Positions 46,776 through 56,361 of a stretch of DNA of 64,000 nt are shown one piece after another. Numbering within the stretch: position 1 is the first letter of the stretch; the number at the start of each line of letters is the position of its first letter. This stretch comes from Lysinibacillus fusiformis (lineage in GTDB: Bacteria > Bacillota > Bacilli > Bacillales_A > Planococcaceae): contig NZ_PDFK01000003.1 of assembly GCF_002845985.1 (NCBI RefSeq), forward strand, positions 248,001 through 312,000, read 5' to 3'. The translations under genes were made by a program, and so were the position numbers. The notes under the pieces were generated by a model that was given only the letters and a program-made list of their open reading frames with translations, made no database searches and was not told the DNA's origin.

Positions 46776-47900
46776 TTATTCAAAAACACCGTTCCGTAAA
46801 ATCACAAAATCAACATGGACATTTACTTTCATATCTTTATACATCTTATGCCATTTTTCTTTAGTGAGTTCAGAATGTCTCACAGAGCTTCGGTATTTTT
46901 CACCGAAACCAAAAATATCGGATTCGACTTCCTGACTATGGGCAATCACTCTTGATACTTCCTTCGACAATTTTTTCTCAATCGCTTTTTCTAGTGCCGA
47001 TACACTTTTTGGGTCACCTTGGTTAATATCTGGGTACACTTCTAATACTCTTGACTTGATTTTGATGTTTAGGTCAAATGTTGGTTTATCCGCATCGATT
47101 AATTGTATTTCTCTTTTCGAATGAATCGCATCAAAGGCTACTGTGATTTTGTTGGCTTTTTTTTGAAGGATCTTGGATGGAACATCTTCGTTGTCCAGTA
47201 TAGTTTCATATAGTCCCACTTTGAATGTGTCTCGAACGATTTTTACGTAAAAGCTATCTTTAACTGGTAGGGTGCTGACCATTTTACTTCCTTTAAAAAG
47301 AGCGACACCACTTAACTCCACTAGCTCATCATCTCTTTTTAATATGGGCATAGCTAAATCTTTGCCAATTGAATAATAATCGTGGGCAATTTGATGAAGC
47401 GTGGACGAAATCATATATTCCTGCTTGACGTTTTGTTCGATGAGCCTAAAAATATGCTGCCCAATGTCCTCGATATTTTTGTATTCGTATTTCAGTAATG
47501 GTGCTGCTTCGCCTTCCACAACTGCCATAAAGATTCCATTGCTGACACTTGCATTTTCTAGATTTGTATCAAGATAATAACGAAGATCATCTTTCGCAAG
47601 TTCTTCACCGAACAAAATTACCCTCATTTGACCAACCATGATTTTTTTCGAAAGCTTGCGATTGGCTTCCATTCGATTCCCTTTACTTGTATCGTTTTCT
47701 GTTGTTAGAACTTCCACATTACTTTGGAATTCAGGATTTACTTCACGTATGACGGCTGTCGTTGCAATTTTTTCTTCTTTTCCTATATCGTAGCCGACTA
47801 AAGTGGTTAATCCTACTTTATCCAAAATATTCGTTTGGGCACATCCATATAAAAAAACAATCGATAGAAGAACCAACCATTTTCCTTTAAGCTTGTTCAT
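46776..47900 (-). CDS. Ger(x)C family spore germination lipoprotein (GerC subunit)
   Basis: A 374-residue lipoprotein with lipobox L-Y-G-C (Cys20) and the GerAC-type extracellular fold. It is the C subunit of a germinant receptor located in the spore inner membrane, working with the A and B subunits encoded just upstream. It overlaps the GerB gene by 14 nt, showing tight coupling. I give no ger letter because the germinant is unknown. Confidence 0.92.
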   Translation of the reverse strand: MNKLKGKWLVLLSIVFLYGCAQTNILDKVGLTTLVGYDIGKEEKIATTAVIREVNPEFQSNVEVLTTENDTSKGNRMEANRKLSKKIMVGQMRVILFGEELAKDDLRYYLDTNLENASVSNGIFMAVVEGEAAPLLKYEYKNIEDIGQHIFRLIEQNVKQEYMISSTLHQIAHDYYSIGKDLAMPILKRDDELVELSGVALFKGSKMVSTLPVKDSFYVKIVRDTFKVGLYETILDNEDVPSKILQKKANKITVAFDAIHSKREIQLIDADKPTFDLNIKIKSRVLEVYPDINQGDPKSVSALEKAIEKKLSKEVSRVIAHSQEVESDIFGFGEKYRSSVRHSELTKEKWHKMYKDMKVNVHVDFVILRNGVFE

Positions 47901-49008
47901 TCTTTTTCACCTTCTTTGATGTGAGGTTCTTCTTCAGTAGGGCGATTGGCCATAGCACAAGAGGGTAGACAAAGATCACAAAAAATGCCACTTGTCCAAA
48001 CACCGTGTTGATTGTATTGATCTGTGTGCGTGTTTGAATAAGTAATGTTCCAATGAAAACAAAGAACGAAAGTATCCAGACAAAAGTCGTTCCACTTATA
48101 TTGACTAATCGAATTGCTCCCCGATAGGCCGCCCATAAATACAGACAAAGATTAGGTAAAATAATCAACATCCAAAAACAAACGGCTACAAATTCAAAGC
48201 GTTCCATGAAAGGGAAGCTAATAAAGCTAAACAATGTCAAGGTTGCCCAAATTGTTTTCAGTAGTTTGCCTTCACTGTAGTAGGTGATAGACACCAGCAT
48301 GACGGCTAAATAGATGACCGTTGAAGCCAATAACCCTAAATGGACAGGTTTTCTAACATTTTCCTTGTCTTTCACAAAGGGATAAATCACGTTCAAAATT
48401 TCAAAGCCAATGATGGTAAAAGTCATCGAATGGGCACCCTTTAAAATCGAGCGAAAGTCGTTTTCTAAAATAGGAAAGAGACTTTCTGCTGAGGAATACT
48501 TCAAAGGGAAGGCTAACATCGGCATAATCCATAACGATAGGATGATACTAAAAAAAGACACCCCAACAATTACTCGAAGCCCACCCGTAAAGGCATAAAT
48601 AATAATGATTAATAACGTAGCAGATAGAAACCATGTCCCAATACTTGGGAAAATCCATGCTTGTATAACTTCTATATAGTTTCGCAAAACGGAAAAGAAT
48701 GCTACAGAACAATAGATGACATAAATAACATTTAAAAAATTGCCAATCCATTTGCCAAAAATATCGATTTGAATTCCATATAAATCATTGGAGCCATAGA
48801 TCTCTAAAGTTTTAATCATACAAAATGTGACGATATGTGTAGCAATACCAGCCAGTAGAACTGAAATCCATGCATCTTGTCTTGCATCCTGATAGATAAT
48901 GCGTTGAAATCCCTGTATACCAACCCCAATTTGTGCACCGTGTACCACAAAAAAAAGCAAATAAGCATTGATCATATCTTTAGGGCTAAGTTGTATAGGT
49001 TTTGCCAT
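47887..49008 (-). CDS. Spore germination permease (GerAB/ArcD/ProY family, GerB subunit)
   Basis: A 373-residue membrane protein with about ten helices of the amino-acid-permease-like GerB family (opening Q-L-S-P-K-D-M-I-N-A-Y-L, then G-V-G-I-Q-G-F). It probably forms the germinant-binding subunit of the receptor. GGTGAG precedes the ATG, and the gene starts 16 nt after the GerA stop. It overlaps the GerC gene. Confidence 0.93.
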   Translation of the reverse strand: MAKPIQLSPKDMINAYLLFFVVHGAQIGVGIQGFQRIIYQDARQDAWISVLLAGIATHIVTFCMIKTLEIYGSNDLYGIQIDIFGKWIGNFLNVIYVIYCSVAFFSVLRNYIEVIQAWIFPSIGTWFLSATLLIIIIYAFTGGLRVIVGVSFFSIILSLWIMPMLAFPLKYSSAESLFPILENDFRSILKGAHSMTFTIIGFEILNVIYPFVKDKENVRKPVHLGLLASTVIYLAVMLVSITYYSEGKLLKTIWATLTLFSFISFPFMERFEFVAVCFWMLIILPNLCLYLWAAYRGAIRLVNISGTTFVWILSFFVFIGTLLIQTRTQINTINTVFGQVAFFVIFVYPLVLWPIALLKKNLTSKKVKKNEQA

Positions 49009-49024
49009 TTATCTCACCTTCAGT

Positions 49025-50545
49025 TCAACTTTTTTCCGGTTTTACAGGCTCAGGCTCGAATTTATAATCATCCTTCGGTCTTGTTAAAGCAGGTCTTTTT
49101 GCTGTTAAGGGAATGGGCATTCTGATAATACTATCCCGCATTTCCTTCAATCTTGGTGGGTAGAAAGGAGACATATATGGTGCCCCCAAGCTTGTCTGGC
49201 GTAACAGATGAATAAGAATAAAACAAAAAGCCAGCATGATGCCATAAAAACCCCAAAATCCTGCAAGTATAATAATGGGAAAGCGAATAAGACGAATCAC
49301 ATTGCCCATCATATAACTCGGTGAGGTAAATGATGCTAAAGCACTTAGTGCAATAATAATCAGTAAAATATTACTTGTTATACCTGCCTGTACAGCTGCT
49401 GTCCCGATAACGATACCGCCAACGATACCAATGGTTTGTCCAATTTTAGTTGGCAATCTGGCTCCAGCTTCTCTCAGTAATTCAATGATAATTTCCAGCA
49501 GTAAAGCTTCAAATATCGGTGGGAACGGAACCAAAGCCCTCGATTCACTTAATGGTACGAGGAAGGCTTGCGGAATTACCTCGTAATGAAAGGTCAAAGC
49601 TGCCACGTAAAAAGGTGTTAAATAAACGGACAAAAAGAAGGCAGTAAGCCGTAATAAACGAAGAAATGTGGCAATTTGCCATCTTAAATTTTGATCTTCT
49701 TGACTTTGGAAAAATTCAGTAAAGGCTTGGGGGCCAATGATGGCCATTGAGCTACCATCTACAAGAACGCCCACCTTACCATCTAAAACCGCATCACAAA
49801 ATCTGTCAGGTCTTTCCGTCAGCAGCATCTGTGGGAAGACTGATAATGAATTATCATCAATCATTTCTGCTAGAACCGCACTATCGAGCAATTCATCGAT
49901 CGTAAGGTCTGTAATTCGCTGGCGTAACGTCTGGATCATTTGATCATTAGCAATCCCATGCATATATAGGAGTGAAACAGACGTATTGGTGCGCGTGCCA
50001 ACTTTTATTTTTTCATTGCAAAGATTCGGACTTACTATGTAGCGACGAATTAAGGAAATATTCGTTGAAAGACTCTCATTGAAACCAACCTGTGTACCAA
50101 TTACTTGTGATTCATTTTCAGGAGCTGACAAAGCTCTAGATTCTCGGCTAGCAATATTGCCTAAAATCACTTGTGAGCTACCGTCTACATGAATCACAAC
50201 AGATCCATTGACCATTGACGCTACAGTTTCCTTTAATAAACTGGCTTGACTAACTTCAGCAATAGAAAGGGCCATCACAATGTCCTCTGGTGTTTCATGT
50301 GGCTTGTTCTGTAAACAGGCGATAATATCATTATTCAAAGATTGATCATCAATTAAGTTATCGATATAAATAAGGGTCAAGTTTGGAGGAAGTGATTTAA
50401 TAATTAAATCAGCTGGATCATTTGTTGCATTTTTGATTGATTGAATAAAATGTTCTGTTGTATGTGCAACCCTCACAAGATTTTCTTTAGGTGCCTCTTT
50501 GATGGAAGGTGGCTGTTGTTTATTGAAAGGTAGTTTAAATTTCAT
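49025..50545 (-). CDS. Spore germination receptor GerA subunit
   Basis: A protein of about 506 residues: an N-terminal soluble region with two GerAA-like subdomains (D-L-I-I-K-S-L, V-I-H-V-D-G-S-S) followed by about five membrane helices from residue ~290. The P-L-S-E-S-R-A-L-V-P-F-P and P-T-K-I-G-Q-T-I-G-I-V-G-G motifs are typical of the family. It is the first gene of the gerABC-type operon, presumably expressed in the forespore. The open frame reaches 50656; I chose 50545 because GGGAG lies upstream and family members start with a short basic stretch. Starts near 50632 are possible. Confidence 0.88.
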   Translation of the reverse strand: MKFKLPFNKQQPPSIKEAPKENLVRVAHTTEHFIQSIKNATNDPADLIIKSLPPNLTLIYIDNLIDDQSLNNDIIACLQNKPHETPEDIVMALSIAEVSQASLLKETVASMVNGSVVIHVDGSSQVILGNIASRESRALSAPENESQVIGTQVGFNESLSTNISLIRRYIVSPNLCNEKIKVGTRTNTSVSLLYMHGIANDQMIQTLRQRITDLTIDELLDSAVLAEMIDDNSLSVFPQMLLTERPDRFCDAVLDGKVGVLVDGSSMAIIGPQAFTEFFQSQEDQNLRWQIATFLRLLRLTAFFLSVYLTPFYVAALTFHYEVIPQAFLVPLSESRALVPFPPIFEALLLEIIIELLREAGARLPTKIGQTIGIVGGIVIGTAAVQAGITSNILLIIIALSALASFTSPSYMMGNVIRLIRFPIIILAGFWGFYGIMLAFCFILIHLLRQTSLGAPYMSPFYPPRLKEMRDSIIRMPIPLTAKRPALTRPKDDYKFEPEPVKPEKS

Positions 50546-50649
50546 GATGAATTGTAGGCTCCCTTCATTGCTAACTTCTTTTATAGAATTGTCTTGAAAG
50601 GGGTATTCTATACTTATTTCCTTCATTTTCATCATCAAGTAGACAGTAC

Positions 50650-50906
50650 TTAACAAAAAGTGGTAGTATAATAGTATTCTTAAAAACAGAAGGGAGATCA
50701 GCCGTTTATGCTAAAACTAATTATCGCAAATTAAATTCCAATGAATTTAATAAAGGGGCTATTCTATAATTTTTTGTGAATTATAGGGTTTATTTAGTAT
50801 GGCCCTCTTGCGATAACGAAGAGCAGCATAATCCTGTCTGATCCATGTAAACAGAGATCATTGGTAGTTACTTAAGTGGCTAGCATTATTTTCTGTATAT
50901 AACAAA
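50650..50906 (+). promoter_or_regulatory. Structured leader with possible leader peptide before the acetyltransferase gene
   Basis: TATAAT is at 50667-50672. An ATG at 50708, with AGGGAG upstream, opens an 8-codon frame (M-L-K-L-I-I-A-N). TTATCGCAA (50721-50729, inside that frame) pairs with TTGCGATAA (50808-50816). The helix encloses ATTAAATTC/GAATTTAAT (50730-50751, CAAT loop) and CTATAATT/AATTATAG (50764-50786). An intrinsic terminator follows. The layout fits ribosome-mediated attenuation or a riboswitch. Confidence 0.6.
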
Positions 50907-50907
50907 G

Positions 50908-50942
50908 GACTTTATGAGTTTGTTCTCATAAGGTCTTTTTTC
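50908..50942 (+). terminator. Leader terminator before the acetyltransferase gene
   Basis: GACTTTATGAG / CTCATAAGGTC stem with a six-T tract. It lies downstream of the folded leader and upstream of the gene. Confidence 0.85.
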
Positions 50943-51008
50943 TGTTTTTAGGAGGTGAGTATTCCCACAATAATGAGCTAATAAAACATAAAATCGGAGG
51001 GAATAGAC

Positions 51009-51893
51009 GTGATAAAATATGAGTTAGTGAGTAATTATCGTCATGATGAAAAATTGAAGGCCAGCTTTAATGATTTAGCCATCGAAACATTCGGCTTAGA
51101 TTTTAGAGGCTGGTACAACAAAGGCTATTGGAATGATCGATATATTCCGTATTCTTTTGTTCAGGGAGGAAAAGTGATTGCCAATGCCTCTATTCATAAA
51201 ATGTCTGTACTAATAAATGGTCAACAATTAAAAGGGATTCAAATTGGTACGGTGATGACCGATGAAAAGTATCGTCATCAAGGTTTGGCTAAGCAGTTAA
51301 TGCAGCATATTCTCAAGGAATACGAAGATGCCTGTGATTTTATGTATCTTTTTGCCAATGATACGGTACTAGATTTTTATCCAAAGTTTGGCTTTACACG
51401 AATTCATGAAAGCGAATTTAGCTTAGACCTCACGGAAAAGCCTATTCCACTGAGGGAGGATGCCATCGTCCGACAGTTGACAATTGAACAGGATCTAACA
51501 CTCCTTGAAAACTATGCGAAAAATCGTCATATCCTTTCAAATATTGTAGATGTTGAACAAAACGAGAGTTTATTAATGTTTTATTTCACCCTAGTATTCC
51601 AACATGCCATTTACTATTTAGAAGATTTAGCAACCATTGTGTTAATGGAGGAAGAGGACGGGATATTAAATATTTACGATATCATCTCCCAGCAGGCAAT
51701 CAATGTGGAGGCTGTGTTAGCAAGCATTGTAAAACAAACAACGAAAAAGGTGGTATTTTATTTCACACCTAACTTTGCGATGGACGACATGACAACAACC
51801 ATCACACCAAATGATGACGACGCCCTATTCATCCTATCGAAAAACCCACTCCTACAAGGTAACTTTATGTTCCCTTTAACATCCCATTGTTAG
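51009..51893 (+). CDS. GNAT family N-acetyltransferase (Eis-like)
   Basis: A 294-residue protein with an N-terminal GNAT domain. The acetyl-CoA motif A is seen as I-G-T-V-M-T-D-E-K-Y-R-H-Q-G-L-A-K-Q-L, followed by F-Y-P-K-F-G-F. The C-terminal half is a second GNAT-like or sterol-carrier-like domain as in Eis proteins. Substrate unknown; some relatives modify aminoglycosides. The GTG start has GGAGGG upstream. The gene sits behind a structured leader and a terminator, suggesting that expression is induced by a specific signal. Confidence 0.85.
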   Translation: MIKYELVSNYRHDEKLKASFNDLAIETFGLDFRGWYNKGYWNDRYIPYSFVQGGKVIANASIHKMSVLINGQQLKGIQIGTVMTDEKYRHQGLAKQLMQHILKEYEDACDFMYLFANDTVLDFYPKFGFTRIHESEFSLDLTEKPIPLREDAIVRQLTIEQDLTLLENYAKNRHILSNIVDVEQNESLLMFYFTLVFQHAIYYLEDLATIVLMEEEDGILNIYDIISQQAINVEAVLASIVKQTTKKVVFYFTPNFAMDDMTTTITPNDDDALFILSKNPLLQGNFMFPLTSHC

Positions 51894-51950
51894 TCTGGAC
51901 ATGAGTGCTTTTAACAAAAATTCATCAAAGCAAAAATAACATGAATACTA

Positions 51951-51982
51951 GCTCGTACCTTCAAAGGTGCGGGCTTTTTTTA
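51951..51982 (+). terminator. Terminator after the acetyltransferase gene
   Basis: GCTCGTACCTT / AGGTGCGGGC stem with a seven-T tract. Confidence 0.85.
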
Positions 51983-52067
51983 GCCATTTATGATATTTTG
52001 TCAAATGGCTGTAACATTGTTGTTTTACGATACAAGCATCACATGAATGGAATTGAGGTTAAACACT

Positions 52068-52610
52068 ATGAAAAAAATAATCATCATCTTATTTGCAGTA
52101 ATGATAAGCTTGTACGTAGCCAAACTATGTGGGCAGGACAATAACGATGAAATGAAATTTGTCGACGACATTGCGCCAATCGCTGTTGCATTACATCAAC
52201 AAAACGGAGAGATATTGCCTAGTATAACAATCGCGCAGGCTATTTTAGAATCCAATTTTGGACGGAGTGAATTGGCTGTCAATGCCAATAATTTGTTTGG
52301 GATAAAGGGACGGTATCAAGGGAAGTCCATCAAAATGCCGACAATGGAATATCAAAACAATAAAAGCTATACAACCGAAGCTGAATTTCGAGCCTATCCT
52401 GATTGGAAAAGTGCATTAAAGGACCATCGTCAGCTATTATTAAATGGAACGAGCTGGAATGCCCATCAATATGATGAGGTGCTGAAGGCAACCAATTATC
52501 AAGAGGCAGCCTATGCCTTAAAAAAAAGCAATTACTCGACAGACCCTTTATATCCTGAAAAATTAATTGCGATTATCGAACAATATCATTTAGGAAAATA
52601 TGATCAATAG
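52068..52610 (+). CDS. Exported glucosaminidase (GH73/LytG-like)
   Basis: A 180-residue peptidoglycan hydrolase. An N-terminal signal or anchor helix (residues ~3-20) precedes a GH73 domain. The catalytic Glu is in A-I-L-E-S-N-F-G (Glu61), with N-L-F-G-I-K-G and Y-P-D-W-K-S-A-L motifs typical of the family. The ATG at 52068 follows GAGG and starts with M-K-K-I, as expected for a signal peptide. It is the first gene of an apparent operon with a response regulator (12 nt gap) and a histidine kinase. Confidence 0.88.
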   Translation: MKKIIIILFAVMISLYVAKLCGQDNNDEMKFVDDIAPIAVALHQQNGEILPSITIAQAILESNFGRSELAVNANNLFGIKGRYQGKSIKMPTMEYQNNKSYTTEAEFRAYPDWKSALKDHRQLLLNGTSWNAHQYDEVLKATNYQEAAYALKKSNYSTDPLYPEKLIAIIEQYHLGKYDQ

Positions 52611-52622
52611 GAGTTCTATAAA

Positions 52623-53261
52623 ATGAATATACTCATTGCTGATGATGAATTAGATATGTTAAAGATTTTACAAAGCTATTTTCAAAGGGAGGGATTCACT
52701 GTCTTTACTGCTATAAACGGGGAGGAAGCACTTGCGATATTTTATCAACAAAAAATTGATTTAGCGATTTTAGATTGGATGATGCCTAAAATAGATGGCA
52801 TTACAGTTTGTCGTGAGATGAAAAAAACACAAAAAATCAAGGTTTTAATGCTTACAGCAAGGGACACTGGTGAGGATGAATTTCAAGCGCTAGCAGATGG
52901 AGCTGATGATTATGTCCATAAACCATTTTATCCAAAGGTACTCATTATGAGGGTGAAAAAATTGCTGCACATAGAGTCTGTCCAGCAACTAAAGGAAGTA
53001 TCCTTCGATATCGCTAGCAAGCGCGTTTGGCGAGCAGGGACAGAAATTGAGTTAACCAAAACAGAATTCGAGCTGTTACGCGTTTTTAGCCAGAATCGCA
53101 GACAAATCTTAACGAGAGATCAGCTCTTAGATTTAGTGTGGGGACTGGAATATGTCGGAGATCCTCGTACCGTCGATACACATATTCGACGATTACGAGA
53201 AAAAATAGGAGAGGACATTATCCAAACACATAGAGGTGTTGGCTATAGTACAAGCGAATGA
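52623..53261 (+). CDS. OmpR/PhoB family response regulator
   Basis: A 212-residue two-domain regulator. The receiver domain has acidic residues Asp7/Asp8, phospho-acceptor Asp51 (L-D-W-M-M-P) and Lys in V-H-K-P-F. The C-terminal winged-helix DNA-binding domain has E-L-L-R-V-F and V-D-T-H-I-R-R-L-R-E-K-I. It overlaps the kinase gene by 4 nt (ATGA). Expected targets include its own operon and cell-wall genes, inferred from the glucosaminidase gene upstream. Confidence 0.93.
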   Translation: MNILIADDELDMLKILQSYFQREGFTVFTAINGEEALAIFYQQKIDLAILDWMMPKIDGITVCREMKKTQKIKVLMLTARDTGEDEFQALADGADDYVHKPFYPKVLIMRVKKLLHIESVQQLKEVSFDIASKRVWRAGTEIELTKTEFELLRVFSQNRRQILTRDQLLDLVWGLEYVGDPRTVDTHIRRLREKIGEDIIQTHRGVGYSTSE

Positions 53262-54598
53262 AGCAAAAAATTGGCACTAAATTAACCATTTATATCACAT
53301 TCGTTGTGATTGTCACGTTTACGATTTCGCTTGTCGTCAGCCAATTTTTTCTGCCTAAATATTATCTCTATCAGTTAAATAAAAAAGTAGCAGACGCTTA
53401 TGAAACGTATCAGACCAAGGATGAACCTAGCCTAGTGGAACGACAATTTGATGTCACAATCATCACTGTGCCTCTTGAAGGCTCTATCGATAATCTGAAC
53501 GAAAATTTAAGACTACAGCTGGCGAGAGAACAGATCGCTCTTAATAAATTTTGGGTTTCAGAAGAAGTGCTACAAGACATAGCTGGAGAAAAAATAGTAG
53601 GCAAACTGTATGATCAAGGAAAACAAAAATCGAGCTTTCTTGTGCATTATGCCAAAGAGGGAAACCAGCTTATAATGATTGGGGCCTCTATGGCTCATTT
53701 TACGGATATTGCTTCTTTTATCAATCGCTTTAATTTCGTCTTTTTAATTGCCAGTATTTTAGTAATTATCATGGTGACAGCCCTCTTATCTCGCAAGCTG
53801 ACCAATCCATTAAATGAGCTACAACAAGTGGCACAGGAAATTGGCGCACTAAATTTTCAGCAGGCAAACATTCAAACAGGTGATGAAATCGAAGAATTAG
53901 CCAAAAGCATTAATAAAATGAGTCAAACACTGGAATCAGCCCAACAGCAATTAACGCAACGCAATCTGGATTTGAAGCAATTTATGGTAGGCTTAACACA
54001 TGAGCTAAAGACGCCTCTTGCCTTAATCAACGTATATGCAAGTGGAATGGAAGATGGGATGGATGATGGAACCTATTTAACCGTTATTCATCAGCAAATA
54101 GATCGAATGGAAAAAATCATCACAGATATGCTTTATTTCGCTAGAACTGAAGAAAACGATTCGAAAGTATCCAGCTTTGATGTTATTCAGCTACTGCAAC
54201 AAATCATTCATAGCTATCAGCCGTTGCAAGGAGATAAACAAATTTTTCTTCAATCAGAACTAACCGAATTCATGCTAAACACCGAGCAAGAGAAAGTCCA
54301 TTTTATTGTAGAGAATTTGATCAGTAATGCTGTCAAATATACCTCTGGTCGTGACATATTCATCTGCTTCGATTCACATGGTAGGCTAGAAATTACGAAT
54401 GATACTACACTGCCAGATATCTCTAAAATATGGCAGCCATTTTATGTAGGGGAAAGCTCTCGAAACAAGCATATTTCAGGAACTGGTCTCGGTCTCGCCA
54501 CAGTGAAAAGTCTTGCTGAACAATTAGGCTACACGACTAAATCCACATTAGCCGATGGGAAAATCACCTTTACAATTAATTTTTGGCAGAGGGGATAG
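53258..54598 (+). CDS. Sensor histidine kinase
   Basis: A 446-residue membrane kinase: helix 1 (~8-30), an extracellular sensor of about 125 residues, helix 2 (~158-177), HAMP (~178-230), HisKA with phospho-His248 (L-T-H-E-L-K-T-P-L) and an HATPase domain (N box E-N-L-I-S-N-A-V-K-Y-T, G box G-T-G-L-G-L-A-T-V-K). It pairs with the response regulator just upstream. The signal is unknown; an envelope state is plausible given the linked wall hydrolase. Confidence 0.92.
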   Translation: MKQKIGTKLTIYITFVVIVTFTISLVVSQFFLPKYYLYQLNKKVADAYETYQTKDEPSLVERQFDVTIITVPLEGSIDNLNENLRLQLAREQIALNKFWVSEEVLQDIAGEKIVGKLYDQGKQKSSFLVHYAKEGNQLIMIGASMAHFTDIASFINRFNFVFLIASILVIIMVTALLSRKLTNPLNELQQVAQEIGALNFQQANIQTGDEIEELAKSINKMSQTLESAQQQLTQRNLDLKQFMVGLTHELKTPLALINVYASGMEDGMDDGTYLTVIHQQIDRMEKIITDMLYFARTEENDSKVSSFDVIQLLQQIIHSYQPLQGDKQIFLQSELTEFMLNTEQEKVHFIVENLISNAVKYTSGRDIFICFDSHGRLEITNDTTLPDISKIWQPFYVGESSRNKHISGTGLGLATVKSLAEQLGYTTKSTLADGKITFTINFWQRG

Positions 54599-54890
54599 TG
54601 CCTTACTCTTTACAATGATGTAGATGGGGACTATTTCCTCCAATAGAGGAGCTAGACAATGTTTTCCACGAGGATTTTCTTTACATGTAGAGGTATTTGC
54701 AACAGAGTAAAGTGGGGCAGCCATTATCTATGCTGATTGAAACTCAACAAATCAATAAAAGTGATATCTTTTAGCAAAAATGAAGGTGTTCATCCCTCAT
54801 TTTATCGATGGCTGTTGTGACTAATACTTCTTCACATTGAAAATAAGAACGTATTCTTCTCCTAATGATGTGCTATTTTATTCATTACTA

Positions 54891-54902
54891 CTTACTAGTA
54901 AG
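54891..54902. promoter_or_regulatory. Orphan TetR-type palindrome
   Basis: CTTACTAGTAAG, a perfect 12-bp palindrome matching the core of the operator before the TetR gene at 6132. No intact gene starts close to it. The surrounding 54599-54976 region shows no other feature I can identify. Confidence 0.4.
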
Positions 54903-54976
54903 AAAGACAAAAAGCCACTTAAGATTGGAGTAAAGCCAGCGTCACTCTTAGGGGATTAGCATCATCTTTCAACATG

Positions 54977-55014
54977 AAAAAGGGGAGGTCACATGAAGTG
55001 ACCCCCCTTTTGTC
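54977..55014. terminator. Bidirectional terminator
   Basis: AAAAGGGGAGGTCAC / GTGACCCCCCTTTT stem at the end of the minus-strand transporter gene. Confidence 0.88.
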
Positions 55015-55016
55015 TA

Positions 55017-56219
55017 TTAGGAAAGTATACGCATAGTTGAATCGGTTTTTGTTCTCACTTTTAACGTTAGCAGCATGAGAACAAACATTACCACTAATAG
55101 GGCGAAAAGGGCAACGTCAAATGTATTAGTGACATCTTTTATGACCCCAACAAGCATCGGAATAATTCCACTAATAATATAGCCACCAAATTGAATCATG
55201 GCTGTCCATTCGCTTGCAGCTTTTGGTGTAGTCGTTGCATCTAAAGGCAGAATCATAGCTAATGGGAATAAACCACCAGCACCTATCCCCGTTAATGCGG
55301 CACAGAGAATTGGAGAAGTCCCGCCAATTATTAATAATAGGATGCCGATAAAGGAGCTGAAAGCACATAGTAGCATCCAAGGTTTTCTCTTCACACTATT
55401 ATTAATGATAATTGGAATAATAAAGCTACAAATCATTTGCATAACAGAAAAAATAGTAACCGTTGTTGCGGCATATGCATCACTATAACCCATGTCCTGT
55501 ACTTTTGGCGCAAGCCATGTTGCCAAGGAATAATAAACACCCGATTGTAAACCAAACATCACCATCAAAAGCCAAACATAACGATTTCCCCAAGGTAGTC
55601 GGCTTTTTTGACTGACAGCTTGCTCTGCTATGTTTTGTGATTGATGTGATTTTTTTATAATAGGAATCCAAACGATGATTCCTACTAGTGCAAACAAAGA
55701 CCAGATCGCTAAAGCGATGTTCCAAGATTGGTGAAAAGCATGCATAACAGGCACAACTAAGCCAGCACTTAAAGATGCACCAATCCCCATGCCAGCTGAA
55801 TAAACACCAATCATCGAGGATGAGGATTTAGGAAAATGCTTTTTAATATAACCAGAAATTAGTGGACCTGTAATGGCAATGCCTATTCCGCTAAAGACAG
55901 CTGTCAATAATAAAAGAAAAGGGAAAGTCGCTACTAAACGTAATGCAGTTGATACGCCAATTAATAAAATCGATAACGCAATCGTCAGCTCAATGCCCCA
56001 CCGTGCACTTAACTTTCCAGCCAGTGGTGCAAAAAGCCCCATACAAAAAACGGGTAAAGCCGTTAGTAAACTGACGACAACACTCGACAACTGTAAATCG
56101 GCCTGGATATTTTTCAGCACGGGTGAGATGGATGTAATGGAAGCTCGTAGATTCATAGAGAGTATGAATAAAGAAAAAACGCTCCAAATAATATATAGAT
56201 TTTTTGATTTTGCTATCAT
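55017..56219 (-). CDS. MFS transporter, CynX/NimT family (second copy)
   Basis: A 400-residue, 12-helix transporter with the family opening N-L-R-A-S-I-T-S-I-S-P-V-L and F-C-M-G-L-F-A-P-L-A, shared with the protein at 16527-17702. The substrate is unknown. The ATG at 56219 follows AGAGGTG; the extension to 56243 is unlikely. It is divergent from an XRE-cupin regulator gene 142 nt away, which probably represses or activates it in response to a small molecule. Confidence 0.88.
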   Translation of the reverse strand: MIAKSKNLYIIWSVFSLFILSMNLRASITSISPVLKNIQADLQLSSVVVSLLTALPVFCMGLFAPLAGKLSARWGIELTIALSILLIGVSTALRLVATFPFLLLLTAVFSGIGIAITGPLISGYIKKHFPKSSSSMIGVYSAGMGIGASLSAGLVVPVMHAFHQSWNIALAIWSLFALVGIIVWIPIIKKSHQSQNIAEQAVSQKSRLPWGNRYVWLLMVMFGLQSGVYYSLATWLAPKVQDMGYSDAYAATTVTIFSVMQMICSFIIPIIINNSVKRKPWMLLCAFSSFIGILLLIIGGTSPILCAALTGIGAGGLFPLAMILPLDATTTPKAASEWTAMIQFGGYIISGIIPMLVGVIKDVTNTFDVALFALLVVMFVLMLLTLKVRTKTDSTMRILS

Positions 56220-56361
56220 TGAAAGCACACCTCTTTTTGTCAATATAGATGATTATTTGATATACTATAATTAACTTTTTATTTTAAAAATAAACTATAA
56301 TTTATCGACTTGTATACTATAATATACTTAATATACAAAGTCAATGAAAGGGGTGCGCATA
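56220..56361. promoter_or_regulatory. Divergent promoter region of the transporter and XRE-cupin genes
   Basis: Very AT-rich, with three copies of ACTATAAT and TATAAT-like -10 boxes on the plus strand. The repeated ACTATAAT units may be binding sites for the XRE-cupin regulator. I cannot fix the exact -35 boxes. Confidence 0.45.
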
